This document shows, piece by piece, positions 8,211 to 16,861 of a stretch of DNA of 64,000 nt. The DNA lies in contig CBDCEX010000010.1 in NCBI GenBank assembly GCA_965216025.1, positions 71,286 to 135,285 of the forward strand. Reading direction: 5' to 3'. The position numbers and the translations under genes were made by a program. This DNA is from JADFQT01 sp965216025. Lineage in GTDB: Bacteria > Chloroflexota > Dehalococcoidia > Lucifugimonadales > UBA3495. Below the pieces are notes generated by a model. It searched no databases, had not been told where the DNA came from, and saw only the letters and a program-made list of their open reading frames with translations. Within the stretch, counting starts at the first letter, position 1. Every line of letters begins with the position of its first letter.

Positions 8211-9764
8211 TTAGTGGCGGAAATGACGCACTCCAGTAAACAGCATGGCCAGGCCATGCTCATTAGCCGCCGCCACGACTTCGTCATCTCGTATCGAGCC
8301 TCCGGGTTGAACTATGGCGGTGGCTCCAGCTTCGGCGGCCAGCTGGACATTGTCCGGGAAGGGAAAGAAGGCGTCGGAGGCCAGGACGCTTCCCCTGGCC
8401 TTATCTCCAGCGATCCGCTGGGACAGGTGGACGCTGACCACCCGGTTGGGTTGTCCAGCACCCATGCCGACCAAAGATTGGTCCTTGGCGAACACTATGG
8501 CGTTGGACTTGATGTGCTTCACCGCTTTCCAGGCGAAGGCCAGGTCTCGGCGCTCTTCCTCGGTGGGCGCCCGGTCAGTGGCCGTCTGCCAGCCGTCCGG
8601 GTCCTCGGTAATTGCGTCTGGATGCTGAACCAGGATGCCACCGGTTATCACCCGCAGGTCGTAGCTGTGGGATTGGCCGCTCTGGACCACCGGGTCCACG
8701 GCCAGAATGCGCAAGTTTCGCTTCTTCTTGAGAATTTCCAGAGCCTCCGGCGCGTAATCGGGGGCCACTACCACCTCGTAGAAGACCGGCGCCATGGCTT
8801 CGGCCGTGGCTGCGTCCAGGGTACGGTTGAATCCAACGATGCCACCGAAGGCGGAGACCGTATCTCCCTCGAAGGCATTCTGATAAGCGGTAAGCTGTTG
8901 GGGATGGCTGGCCAGCCCGCAAGGGTTGGCGTGCTTGATAACCACTGCCGTGGTATCGGGGAAGTCGCTGACAATGCGCCAGGCGGCGTCGGCATCCATC
9001 AAATTGTTATAGGAAAGTTCCCGCCCGTGCAGCTGCCGGGCTCCCGCCACGCCGCCGGAGGTAACTCCCTCCGCCACATATAATGCGCCGGCCTGATGGG
9101 GGTTCTCCCCGTAGCGCAGGGATGCGGTCTGCACCAGGGAAATCTTCAGATTCTCCGGCAGGCTCTCCGATTCTTCAGTTTCTTCTTCGGCGGTGGCGCT
9201 CAAATACGCGGCTACCGCGGCGTCGTAGGACGCCACGTGATGAAAAGCTTTGGCGGCCAGGCTGCGGCGGTCCTCATCAGTAAGACCACTGGCCGAGACC
9301 TTATCGGCGACCCAGCCGTAGTCCGCCGGGTCGACGACCACAGTCACGGATGGGTGATTCTTGGCGGCGGCCCGCAGCATGGTGGGCCCGCCAATGTCGA
9401 TGTTTTCCAGCGCTTCCTCCAGACTCATATCCGGACGGCTGACAGTCTCCCGAAAGGGATAGAGGTTGACCACTACCATGTCGATAGGGTCGATATTGTG
9501 CTGCTTCAGCTGGTCCAGGTGGTCGGGGAGGTCCCGGCGGGCCAACAAGCCGCCGTGGATCGCCGGATGTAGAGTTTTGACCCGGCCGTCCAGAATCTCG
9601 GGCGAGCCAGTGACGTCGGACACCTGCCTGACCGGCAGCCCACCCTCGTTGGACAGGGTGCTATGGGTACCACCGGTGCTGATGAGCTCCATGCCGGCCG
9701 CGGCCAACTGCTTGCCGAACTCAACGATGCCGGTCTTGTCGTAGACGCTGATTAATGCCTTCAC
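8211..9764 (-). CDS. purH: Bifunctional AICAR transformylase / IMP cyclohydrolase PurH
   Basis: The GTG at 9764 (MKALISVYDKTG) is preferred over the upstream TTG at 9788 because AAGGGGAAAG lies just before it; length is then 517 residues against about 529 in E. coli. The N-terminal MGS-like cyclohydrolase domain shows STGGTHSTL, TGSPEILDGRVKTLHPAIHG and NLYPF. The transformylase domain shows RYGENPHQ, LSYNNLMDADAAW, the catalytic KHANPCG and GMGAGQPNRV. It converts AICAR with formyl-THF to FAICAR and then IMP, the last two steps of purine synthesis. It follows purM by 34 bases and is probably co-transcribed with it. Confidence 0.97.
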   Translation of the reverse strand: MKALISVYDKTGIVEFGKQLAAAGMELISTGGTHSTLSNEGGLPVRQVSDVTGSPEILDGRVKTLHPAIHGGLLARRDLPDHLDQLKQHNIDPIDMVVVNLYPFRETVSRPDMSLEEALENIDIGGPTMLRAAAKNHPSVTVVVDPADYGWVADKVSASGLTDEDRRSLAAKAFHHVASYDAAVAAYLSATAEEETEESESLPENLKISLVQTASLRYGENPHQAGALYVAEGVTSGGVAGARQLHGRELSYNNLMDADAAWRIVSDFPDTTAVVIKHANPCGLASHPQQLTAYQNAFEGDTVSAFGGIVGFNRTLDAATAEAMAPVFYEVVVAPDYAPEALEILKKKRNLRILAVDPVVQSGQSHSYDLRVITGGILVQHPDAITEDPDGWQTATDRAPTEEERRDLAFAWKAVKHIKSNAIVFAKDQSLVGMGAGQPNRVVSVHLSQRIAGDKARGSVLASDAFFPFPDNVQLAAEAGATAIVQPGGSIRDDEVVAAANEHGLAMLFTGVRHFRH

Positions 9765-9798
9765 TTCTTTCCCCTTAGGCGGTTCCAACTTATTGGAT

Positions 9799-10815
9799 TC
9801 ATATGAACGTTACCGCCGGCCCGTCTCCTCTGGGAACAACCTGACCCACCACCAGGGCATCGGGCACCGCGTCCTGGATGGTAGCCACCGCTTCTTCGTC
9901 ACAAACGGCGACCATACCCAGGCCCATGTTAAACACCCGATACATTTCCTGGTCCTCTACCCGACCCTCCCGCTGTATCAGAGAGAAGATAGGGGGCACT
10001 TTCCACGAACCCATCTGGAACTCCGCCGCGCTGTCCGCAGTAAGAATAGCGGGCATCTTTCCGGGCAGACCTCCGCCGGTGATGTGGGCAAGTCCTTTGA
10101 CCAGAGGGAAAACCGGCTCCAACAGGGGATAGTAGCAGCGGTGCCGCACCAACAGCTCCTCTCCCAGCTGATGGCGCAACTCATCGTGGTGCCGGAATAG
10201 GGCCGAGGAATCCTTTTCCAATTGGAAGACCCGGCGCACCAGGGAAAAGCCGTTGGTGTGCAGCCCGCTGGAAGGTATTCCGATAAGATAATCGCCGGCT
10301 CTTATCGTGCTGCCATCCAAAACCTGGTCCCGCTCGGCGGCTCCCACCACAAAGCCGGCCAGGTCCAGATCATCGCCGCTGTAGGTGCCCGGCATTTGGG
10401 CGGTTTCCCCGCCAATGAGGGCGCAGCCAACCTCCTTGCACCCCCAAACCATGCCGCGCAGCAGGGTTTCCATGCAATTCTCGTCCAGGTTGCTAAAGGA
10501 AATATAATCCAGAAAAAATAGGGGTTTGGCGCCCCGGGTGATGATATCGTTTACGTTCAGAGATACCAGGTCCTGCCCAATGGATTCGTAATGCCCCATC
10601 TGGGCGGCGATCTTCAACTTGGTGCCCACCCCATCGGTGCTGGCCACAAGTACCGGGTCTCGGTAGCCTGCCAGGTGGTACAGGCCCGCAAAGCTGCCCG
10701 CCGCGTCGAGCACTTCCGGTCCGTGGGTGAGTGAGGAGAAAGCCTTGATGCGGTCCTTCAGGCTTTCCAGGGCGTCCAGGTCAACTCCGGCGGACTGGTA
10801 AGTTTCACCGGCCAC
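9799..10815 (-). CDS. purM: Phosphoribosylformylglycinamidine cyclo-ligase PurM
   Basis: A GTG at 10815 with GGGAGGAA seven bases upstream is the best start and gives 338 residues. The open frame upstream to 10956 has no family character. Landmarks are YQSAGVDLDA, VASTDGVGTKLKIA, GQDLVSLNVNDI, GAKPLFFLDYI, GGETAQMPG, GIPSSGLHTNGFSLVR and HITGGGLPGKMP. The enzyme closes the imidazole ring to give AIR at ATP cost. It heads a purM-purH pair downstream of purF, with a 460-bp gap that carries a hairpin repeat. Confidence 0.96.
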   Translation of the reverse strand: MAGETYQSAGVDLDALESLKDRIKAFSSLTHGPEVLDAAGSFAGLYHLAGYRDPVLVASTDGVGTKLKIAAQMGHYESIGQDLVSLNVNDIITRGAKPLFFLDYISFSNLDENCMETLLRGMVWGCKEVGCALIGGETAQMPGTYSGDDLDLAGFVVGAAERDQVLDGSTIRAGDYLIGIPSSGLHTNGFSLVRRVFQLEKDSSALFRHHDELRHQLGEELLVRHRCYYPLLEPVFPLVKGLAHITGGGLPGKMPAILTADSAAEFQMGSWKVPPIFSLIQREGRVEDQEMYRVFNMGLGMVAVCDEEAVATIQDAVPDALVVGQVVPRGDGPAVTFI

Positions 10816-11079
10816 CCGCGCATTCCTCCCATCCAAATTCTCCGGCGCAAATTCTCCGGCCCCGTAGAATGCACCAGGAATGAACCAGGAATGAACCAGG
10901 AATTGGCCAGGTCCGGAGAACAGTACCAGACTAAAGCATGAGGCCGGGGATGGCAAGAGGAATTCCCTAAACCAAAGCTAGGGGGACTCCCACCGTATAT
11001 ACCCAGACTCTGCGGGTTTCAGCTTGGTATTAGTTAGAGCCTGTGTCAAAAGCATCGATGGGCCCGGTGGCGGCGTATT

Positions 11080-11166
11080 CGTCTCTCCGGCGAAAGCCGG
11101 AGTCCAGACGCCGCCCTCTGGTTGATCGGTAGATGACGCTGGATTCCGGCCTGCGCCGGAATGACG
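11080..11166. repeat. Dispersed palindromic repeat between purF and purM
   Basis: CTCCGGCGAAAGCCGGAG and ATTCCGGCCTGCGCCGGAAT form two hairpins whose flanks (GTCCAG, CTGGAT) also pair. It resembles the unit at 2981-3058. The rest of the 10816-11276 gap shows no gene. Confidence 0.65.
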
Positions 11167-11276
11167 TGCTGGGGATCATGCTATGCCCGAATATCTTTGA
11201 GCACAGGCTATTAGAAAAACCAGCGAGGGGGTTACAGCCCTGGGGTAGGAGGAGGAAGTTTCGGGAAGGTGTGGGG

Positions 11277-12722
11277 TTAAGCTGGTTCCAGGGCCAATTT
11301 GGTAAGTTCTAGCTGGACTGGCACCGGATAATTGCCGGTGAAGCAAGCGTCACAGAAACCGCCCCGATCGCCGCCCACCACCTGGAGCAAGCCCTCAATA
11401 CTGAGGTAGCCCAAGCTGTCGGCTCCGGTCATCTCGCGGATTTCGGAGATAGTCTTGTTAGCGGCAATCAGCTCATGCCGGTTGGGCATATCCACGCCCA
11501 TGTAACAGGGGTTCTTGATTGGAGGAGCGCACACCCGCATGTGGATTTCCGCGGCTCCGGCTTTGCGCAGCAGGCTAACCACGTGAGGGGTGGTAGTCCC
11601 CCGAACAATGCTGTCGTCCACCACCACCAGCTTCTTGCCTTGAATGACTTCCGTCAGCGGATTGAATTTCTGCCTAACTCCCAGATCCCGCAGGCGCTGT
11701 TCCGGTTCAATGAAGGTCCGGCCAACGTACCGATTCTTGATCAAGCCGTCGCTGTAGGGGATACCCGATTCTTGGGCGTAGCCCACCGCGGCAGCGGTGG
11801 AGGAGTCGGGGATACCGATAACCAGCTCGGCGTCTACCGGGTGCTCGCGGGCCAACTGGGCCCCCATGGCCTGGCGCACCGAGTAAACCAACTGACCGTC
11901 CAGCTGGCTGTCAGGGCGGGAAAAATAGATCAACTCAAAGACGCAGAGCGCCCTTCGCCGGGGTGTTTCGTTGGTTTCGCGGATGGCGGACCGCATTCCC
12001 TGTGCGTCGATTACCATCACCTCGCCGGGTTCCAGGTCCCGCATGAAAGTGGCCCCCAGGTGGTCCAGCGCACAGGATTCCGACGCCACCACCCATCCGC
12101 CATTGAGCTGGCCCAAACAAAGGGGCCGGATGCCCAAGGGATCTCTGGCGGCGATCAGGGTGTCGTGGGTCAAGACTACCATGGAATAGGCGCCTTCTAG
12201 AGTGCGCATGCAGTGGAAAATCCGCTCTTCCCATGACTGGCCCGGCGCGTTGGCCAGCAGGTAAGCGATGACTTCCGAATCGGTGGTGGAGGCGAAGTTG
12301 CAATCCCACTGGTCCTCCAACTGTTTTTTCAGCTGGAGGGAGTTGATGATGTTGCCGTTATGGGCCAGGGCAATCCGTCCGTGTTGCCCGTCCACCAGGA
12401 TAGGCTGGGCGTTGCACAGTTGGCTGCTGCCGGTAGTGGAGTAACGGGTGTGTCCGATGGCCAACTCGCCGGCCAAGGGGTAGAAGTCAGGCTCCCGGAA
12501 GATCTGGGTCACCAGTCCCATGTCGGTGTGGATGCTGAGGGTTTCTCCGTTGGCCGCGGCGATACCGGCGCTTTCCTGACCCCGATGCTGCAGGGCGAAG
12601 AGGCCAAAAAAAACTAAACGGCTGGCCTCACCACCAGGAATGTGCACACCAACAACGCCACATTCCTCTTTTGGGTGGTCGAATGGCCCATTGAGCTGGT
12701 GGGGACCAGGCTCGCCGTTCAC
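11277..12722 (-). CDS. purF: Amidophosphoribosyltransferase PurF
   Basis: The protein has about 481 residues and belongs to the Bacillus-type PurF class. A short propeptide precedes the nucleophile Cys (ECGVVG, about residue 21). The glutaminase domain shows GHTRYSTTGSS, AHNGNI and TTDSEV. The phosphoribosyltransferase domain shows the PRPP loop VVVDDSIVRGTT. Cysteines in CVFELIYF, KNPCYMG and CDAC fit the [4Fe-4S] cluster of this class. It commits PRPP to purine synthesis. The GTG at 12722 is favoured because the promoter -10 box ends seven bases before it, implying a leaderless message; an in-frame GTG at 12728 is the alternative. Confidence 0.95.
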   Translation of the reverse strand: MNGEPGPHQLNGPFDHPKEECGVVGVHIPGGEASRLVFFGLFALQHRGQESAGIAAANGETLSIHTDMGLVTQIFREPDFYPLAGELAIGHTRYSTTGSSQLCNAQPILVDGQHGRIALAHNGNIINSLQLKKQLEDQWDCNFASTTDSEVIAYLLANAPGQSWEERIFHCMRTLEGAYSMVVLTHDTLIAARDPLGIRPLCLGQLNGGWVVASESCALDHLGATFMRDLEPGEVMVIDAQGMRSAIRETNETPRRRALCVFELIYFSRPDSQLDGQLVYSVRQAMGAQLAREHPVDAELVIGIPDSSTAAAVGYAQESGIPYSDGLIKNRYVGRTFIEPEQRLRDLGVRQKFNPLTEVIQGKKLVVVDDSIVRGTTTPHVVSLLRKAGAAEIHMRVCAPPIKNPCYMGVDMPNRHELIAANKTISEIREMTGADSLGYLSIEGLLQVVGGDRGGFCDACFTGNYPVPVQLELTKLALEPA

Positions 12723-12728
12723 GCCCAC

Positions 12729-12757
12729 ATTCTAGGCTTCCCTCGCCGCCAGGTCAA
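12729..12757 (-). promoter_or_regulatory. Promoter of purF, apparently leaderless
   Basis: On the minus strand TTGACC (12757-12752) and TAGAAT (12734-12729) are 17 bases apart. The expected transcription start coincides with the GTG at 12722. Confidence 0.65.
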
Positions 12758-12854
12758 CCCGGTAATTCTTGCCCAGGGTCGGTAAGAGCCCCAGTGGCAA
12801 AAATGCCCAACTTCCTTGCTGGCGACCTTTAAGAGGCGAATCGGAAACCATCGT

Positions 12855-12945
12855 CTATGGTTCGACAAGCCTGTCCTAAGCTAGCCGAAGGGCTTACCAC
12901 GAACGGAAGGGGGACCGTTCGCCCTGAGCCTGTCGAAGGGTCGAT
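12855..12945. repeat. Dispersed repeat with TTCGACAAGCCTG / CCTGTCGAA arms
   Basis: GGTTCGACAAGCCTGTC and GAGCCTGTCGAAGGG form an imperfect inverted repeat, with ACGAACGG and CCGTTCG inside. It occupies the gap between jag and purF, where no gene is seen. Confidence 0.6.
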
Positions 12946-13068
12946 TCCCCCGGTCTTAATTACTGCGTTCTTGAACATTCTCACCCAGCATCTAAGACTG
13001 CTTTTTCGACCCGCAAGCAGCGCCATCAGGTCAACCGCTACTGCATCAGCGATGGGCGATACCGGCGT

Positions 13069-13722
13069 TTACCTCTGCTGGCTGGGCATTATGGTTACTT
13101 TGCGCTCATCGCCAAAGCCGGCGCTTTCTGTGCTGACCCCTGGATCATCCGCCAGGGAAACGTGGATGATGCGGCGGTCGGCGGCGGACATGGGTTCGAG
13201 GGTAATGCTGCGCCCGGTTTGGACGACGCGGCTGGCTACTTTGCCGGCCATGTCGCGCAGGGAAGCCTCCCTCCGCTGCCGGTAGCCTTCCACATCCAGC
13301 ACCACCCTGACATCTTCCCCAAGCTCTTTACGTACCATCAGATTGACCAGATATTGGAGAGCCTGCAACGTCTGTCCCCGGCGTCCGATCAACAGCCCGG
13401 AGTCGTCACCGTTTAGGTCGATGATCGGCCCGCCAACTTCGGGGTCGTGGGCGGACCGCAGGGTGCTAACCACATTCACCCCGGCTGCCGCAAGGGTCTT
13501 GTTGACGGTGTCCATGGCCAGGGAGGCGGCGCTGCCTCCGCCCGGCGTCTCCGAGATCCTGGTGACCCGAACCCTAGCCTGCTCGGCGCCGATGCCCAGG
13601 AACCCGGCTTTTCCCCTACTTAGAACTTCTACCTCTACCTCGTTGCGGTCTACGCCTAGCTCTTTCAGCGCCAGCTCTTCGGCTTCTTCTACGGTTTGGG
13701 CGGTCCTTATTACTGTTTCCAT
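13069..13722 (-). CDS. khpB: RNA-binding protein Jag/KhpB
   Basis: The 217-residue protein has the three-part Jag layout. A Jag-N domain (METVIRTAQTVEEAEELAL to SRGKAGFLGIGAEQARV) is followed by a KH domain with LLIGRRGQTLQALQYLVN (about 110-127), then an R3H domain with VEGYRQRREASLRDMAGKVA and the R-x3-H-type DRRIIHVSLADD. KhpB partners with KhpA as a small-RNA chaperone tied to cell elongation. Its start lies 107 bases inside yidC in another frame, so translation is likely coupled. The position after yidC is the conserved bacterial arrangement. Confidence 0.92.
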   Translation of the reverse strand: METVIRTAQTVEEAEELALKELGVDRNEVEVEVLSRGKAGFLGIGAEQARVRVTRISETPGGGSAASLAMDTVNKTLAAAGVNVVSTLRSAHDPEVGGPIIDLNGDDSGLLIGRRGQTLQALQYLVNLMVRKELGEDVRVVLDVEGYRQRREASLRDMAGKVASRVVQTGRSITLEPMSAADRRIIHVSLADDPGVSTESAGFGDERKVTIMPSQQR

Positions 13723-14542
13723 GTTCTTGCATCTCCTCGGCTGCCCCAGCCGGCTTCGGTGGGGGCGACTCGCTGGTTGTCGGGGCTCGCTGGGACCTGG
13801 GAAAAAGGGGAAATAGAGGGTCCCAACCGGTAATGAAATACTGAATCGCCACGCCTATCAGGTTGGAGACGGTCCAGTAAAGGGATAGGCCTATCGGGAA
13901 GTTAAAGGAGAACATTCCCAACATGATGGGAATCATCCACAGCATCATGTTTTGGCTGGATTGCTGCCTGGGGTTCGCGGAGGGGGTCATGGTCATCTTC
14001 TGCTGGACCCAGGTGGAGGCCGCGACCAAGAGGGGAATGATAAAAAGGTAGGTTTCTGGGTTGTCCGACAAGTCCAATCCCAAAAAACTGTTATTCAGAG
14101 GCGCCGCTGCGTGAATGTCGAAAGGCACCCAGGAATAGAGCTTGTCGGCCAGCCGTACCAGGTCGTTGGGCGCATCAAACAGGGTCTGCACCAAGACGCG
14201 AAACAGTCCGAAGAGGACCAGCATCTGGGGTACCATCGGCCCCAGGCAACCGAAGGGGCTGATGCCGGACTCTTTGTACAGCTTCATTGTTTCCTGGGAT
14301 ATTCGGGCCCGGTCCCCGCTGTACCGCTCCTGGACCTCCTTAACTTTGGGTTGCATGGCGGTCATGCCCCGCATCTGCCGCAGCTGCTTGAGGGTAAGGG
14401 GAAGCGTAGCCAGCCGCACCATTACGGTAAAAACAACAATGGCGATGCCCATGTTTCTGAAGAAAATGACGTACAACACCAGCAAGGTGTTGAGCATCGG
14501 CCTGATGATTACCTCGGTCCAGAGGGTGAATAAAATTTCCAA
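13616..14542 (-). CDS. yidC: Membrane protein insertase YidC/Oxa1
   Basis: The 308-residue protein is the short Gram-positive/Chloroflexota form without the large periplasmic domain. It shows the YidC core: GIAIVVFTVMVRLATLPLTL, the cytoplasmic hairpin KQLRQMRGMTAMQPKVKEVQ, ISPFGCLGPMVPQM and the last helices (MMLWMIPIMLGMFSFNFPIG, LYWTVSNLIGVAIQYFI). The conserved hydrophilic-groove Arg is present in MVRLATLP. The C-terminal 35 residues are strongly basic (RPNRRRSRRAGAERARRR), a tail that can contact ribosomes. This tail is encoded in the overlap with jag. It inserts membrane proteins alone or with SecYEG. Confidence 0.94.
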   Translation of the reverse strand: MEILFTLWTEVIIRPMLNTLLVLYVIFFRNMGIAIVVFTVMVRLATLPLTLKQLRQMRGMTAMQPKVKEVQERYSGDRARISQETMKLYKESGISPFGCLGPMVPQMLVLFGLFRVLVQTLFDAPNDLVRLADKLYSWVPFDIHAAAPLNNSFLGLDLSDNPETYLFIIPLLVAASTWVQQKMTMTPSANPRQQSSQNMMLWMIPIMLGMFSFNFPIGLSLYWTVSNLIGVAIQYFITGWDPLFPLFPRSQRAPTTSESPPPKPAGAAEEMQEHGNSNKDRPNRRRSRRAGAERARRRPQRGRGRSSK

Positions 14543-14548
14543 GGAGTA

Positions 14549-15889
14549 CTACTCTTTAGCGGAGGAACATTCGGTTATAGACAACATCTTTTTCTCCTCG
14601 GTATCGAAACACCAGAGGAGGTTCTCGCTCTGGCCACTGGTCACCCTGAGGCGGTACACGATGCCGTCTTGGGTTCCAATAAATACCGAGTCACTCTGGT
14701 CTACCTGGGAGAAGTCTTGATTAGCCGGGTCGATAGCCGGCGGCGCTGACAGGGGAGCCTTCACCTCGGAAGGCAGCCGCGGTAAGCCGCTGATGATCCC
14801 GTTGTCCACGTCCAGCCGATTCACCTCGCCATCTCTGGTGGCGACAATCAGTCCCAGGGGCACTAACACCGGTGTGGAGACTATCGGGGAGCCCAGCTGC
14901 TGCTCCCAGCGTAGGTTGCCATTGCCGTCGATGGCATAGACCTTCCCATCCATAGCCGGCGCGAAAATTGAAGAATTATTGGCCACCGCCCCGGCCCAAA
15001 ACCAGTTGCCGGCACCCTCGAACAACTGAAGACCCGGGAAGGACTGGCCACCCCAGACCGGAGTCCCATCCTCCGCCCGAAGGGCGTAAAGACTCTTGTC
15101 AAAGGAGCCGATGACCACCAGGTCTTTGAAAAGTAGCGGCTGCGCCACCACGGCGCCTCCGGTTTCCCACCGCCACTTCTCTTCACCGCTTCTCAGATCG
15201 ACTGCGTATATGTTTTTGTCCCGTGACCCAAAATAAACCACGCCATCCTTAACCGCCGGCGTAGACCAGATCTTGCCCCCGGTCTGGAAGGGGAATCCAT
15301 TCCGAGGTGTCCCGGTCTTGGCATCGTAGGCATATAGATTTCCGTCCTCCGAGCCTACCAGCACGATCTGACCATCCGGGGACAGTACCGGACCGCCGAC
15401 CAGAGCAGCGCGCTCGCTTTCGTTACCTACAACGCGGCTCCAGCCGATGCCTTGGTCCTTACCGCCGTCCTTGGTCAGGGCATACAAGATTCCGTTCAGG
15501 GCGGCTACGTAAACCAGATCCGGACCCACTACCGGGCTGTTATAAACCCCGTCGATGAAATCTTCCTCGATGGACGGGAATGTCCATTGCAGGCTGACCG
15601 AACTCCCGTTGTCATTCAAGGCCAGGACCTGACCCTGAACGGTGCCCACATAAACCATGCCCTCGGCGGCCACCACCGGCGACCAACCCCTATCGGATGC
15701 GCCCAGGTTTCGGCCGGCGTTGCAGCCGGTGGTTAAGAGGGCCAGAGCGGCTAAAAGAAGCAGCGCCCCCAGCCTTCTCCCCGGTTGACGGGCGGATTTT
15801 GGTAGGGTGTTGGCGGGAAGGCTTGCGCTGGGGACAAGGGAGCCGTTATTGGAAGGGCGGAAGAAAAAATAGGAAAATATTGCTATCAT
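14549..15889 (-). CDS. PQQ-type beta-propeller lipoprotein (BamB-like)
   Basis: The 446-residue product has an N-terminal export signal ending in a lipobox (LLLLAALALLTTGC, Cys about 57). Repeated beta-propeller blades follow (GMVYVGTVQGQVLALND, DLVYVAALNGILYAL, GNLYAYDAKTGTPRNGFPF, GVVYFGSRDKNIYAVDLRSG, GKVYAIDGNGNLRWEQQLGS). These are tryptophan-docking PQQ-like repeats as in BamB and quinoprotein folds, without obvious PQQ-ligand evidence. It is wedged between yidD and yidC with gaps of only a few bases, so a role in membrane-protein biogenesis is plausible but inferred from position. Confidence 0.85.
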   Translation of the reverse strand: MIAIFSYFFFRPSNNGSLVPSASLPANTLPKSARQPGRRLGALLLLAALALLTTGCNAGRNLGASDRGWSPVVAAEGMVYVGTVQGQVLALNDNGSSVSLQWTFPSIEEDFIDGVYNSPVVGPDLVYVAALNGILYALTKDGGKDQGIGWSRVVGNESERAALVGGPVLSPDGQIVLVGSEDGNLYAYDAKTGTPRNGFPFQTGGKIWSTPAVKDGVVYFGSRDKNIYAVDLRSGEEKWRWETGGAVVAQPLLFKDLVVIGSFDKSLYALRAEDGTPVWGGQSFPGLQLFEGAGNWFWAGAVANNSSIFAPAMDGKVYAIDGNGNLRWEQQLGSPIVSTPVLVPLGLIVATRDGEVNRLDVDNGIISGLPRLPSEVKAPLSAPPAIDPANQDFSQVDQSDSVFIGTQDGIVYRLRVTSGQSENLLWCFDTEEKKMLSITECSSAKE

Positions 15890-15893
15890 AAAT

Positions 15894-16103
15894 TTACGGT
15901 ACTGGGTCGTAGCCTTTACCTCCCCAGGGCCGGCAACGGAGCAAGCGCTTCATACCCAGCCAACTCCCCTTGACCACACCGTGGAGCCGAATTGCCTCTT
16001 CTGAGTATTGAGAACAGGTCGGGGAGTAACGGCAGACCGAAGGTAAATAAGGAGACAAGGCCAGCTGGTATAGCTGGATCAGTAGAAAAGTTGCTCGCTG
16101 CAT
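15894..16103 (-). CDS. yidD: Membrane protein insertion efficiency factor YidD
   Basis: The 69-residue protein contains the full family signature: an amphipathic N-terminus (LIQLYQLALSPYL), then CRYSPTCSQYSEEAIRLHG with three conserved cysteines, and LLRCRPWGGKGYDPVP. The ATG at 16103 overlaps the rnpA stop in the form TGATG, so the genes are translationally coupled. A longer frame upstream has no family similarity. YidD assists YidC-dependent insertion at the membrane face. Confidence 0.94.
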   Translation of the reverse strand: MQRATFLLIQLYQLALSPYLPSVCRYSPTCSQYSEEAIRLHGVVKGSWLGMKRLLRCRPWGGKGYDPVP

Positions 16104-16456
16104 CACGAGAGGTCTGCACCAGATTTGGGGGAAAGCAGACGGGAGCGTTTTAAGAGATCGTTGGAGGCTCGGACCACCGCCTGGAATGTAGCCCGCTCCA
16201 CCCCTTTTCGGGCGATGAACACGGCATCCCATCCGGGAGCCAAGGGGACCTGGCGGATAGCCTCCCGCAATCTGCGCTTCACTTTATTCCTTGTTACCGC
16301 GTTCCCAATGCGTTTCCCGACCAAAATTCCGAATCGATTATGGTCGAGACCATTGGGAAGGACCCTTATCACCAAATACTGGTTGGCCGCGCTCCGGCCT
16401 TCCCGGTGGATCTGGTCGAACCTTTTGTCGCCCGTTAGCCTTAGCCTGCGCTGCAT
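16103..16456 (-). CDS. rnpA: Ribonuclease P protein component
   Basis: The 117-residue basic protein has RLTGDKRFDQIHREG at the start, FGILVGKRIGNAVTRNKVKR with the RNR-type motif NKVKRRLREA, and DAVFIARKG. It binds RNase P RNA to mature tRNA 5' ends. It begins 15 bases after rpmH and overlaps yidD. Confidence 0.95.
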   Translation of the reverse strand: MQRRLRLTGDKRFDQIHREGRSAANQYLVIRVLPNGLDHNRFGILVGKRIGNAVTRNKVKRRLREAIRQVPLAPGWDAVFIARKGVERATFQAVVRASNDLLKRSRLLSPKSGADLS

Positions 16457-16471
16457 CGCCGTTTCAGGCCG

Positions 16472-16609
16472 CTAAACGGTCAGTTGATGACGTCCTTTGA
16501 ACCGCCTGCGCCGCAGAACCGCCCGACCATCGGAGGTTCGGGAGCGGGCCCGGAATCCGTGGACTCGGGCGCGGCGGCGTTTCTTAGGCTGATAAGTACG
16601 TTTCGGCAT
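16472..16609 (-). CDS. rpmH: 50S ribosomal protein L34
   Basis: The 45-residue product MPKRTYQPKKRRRARVHGFR continues through RSRTSDGRAVLRRRR to KGRHQLTV and is unmistakably L34. AGGAG precedes the ATG. It heads the rpmH-rnpA-yidD-propeller-yidC-jag operon. No dnaA gene or DnaA-box cluster is seen upstream, where an ISAs1 element now lies. Confidence 0.97.
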   Translation of the reverse strand: MPKRTYQPKKRRRARVHGFRARSRTSDGRAVLRRRRFKGRHQLTV

Positions 16610-16634
16610 TGTCTTGGGCGCTCCTATTGGAGGG

Positions 16635-16664
16635 ATTATATGGTCACCAAGAAACCCCCGTCAA
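16635..16664 (-). promoter_or_regulatory. Promoter of the rpmH operon
   Basis: On the minus strand TTGACG (16664-16659) and TATAAT (16640-16635) are separated by 18 bases, about 25 bases before the rpmH ATG. Confidence 0.8.
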
Positions 16665-16861
16665 GGCCAGATAGGACCTAAGCTGCCCCAAAAATGAGTT
16701 GGCACCCCAATCAGCCCACCAGCGGAAGCTGTTGGGGGTTGCCGTGTACCGCCGTAAAGCATCCCGCTTAATTGGGTGGCCCCCGGCCCATGGGGTCAAC
16801 GGGGACCCTTCGCAAACTGGGTCCCCGGGTGATTCTCCGGGGGTGTAGCCCCAGGGCCTTT

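Noticed and set aside
10967..10980. CTAAACCAAAGCTA resembling an IS630 terminal repeat
   Set aside because: Only about 12 bases match and no adjoining IS sequence is present; chance similarity is likely.
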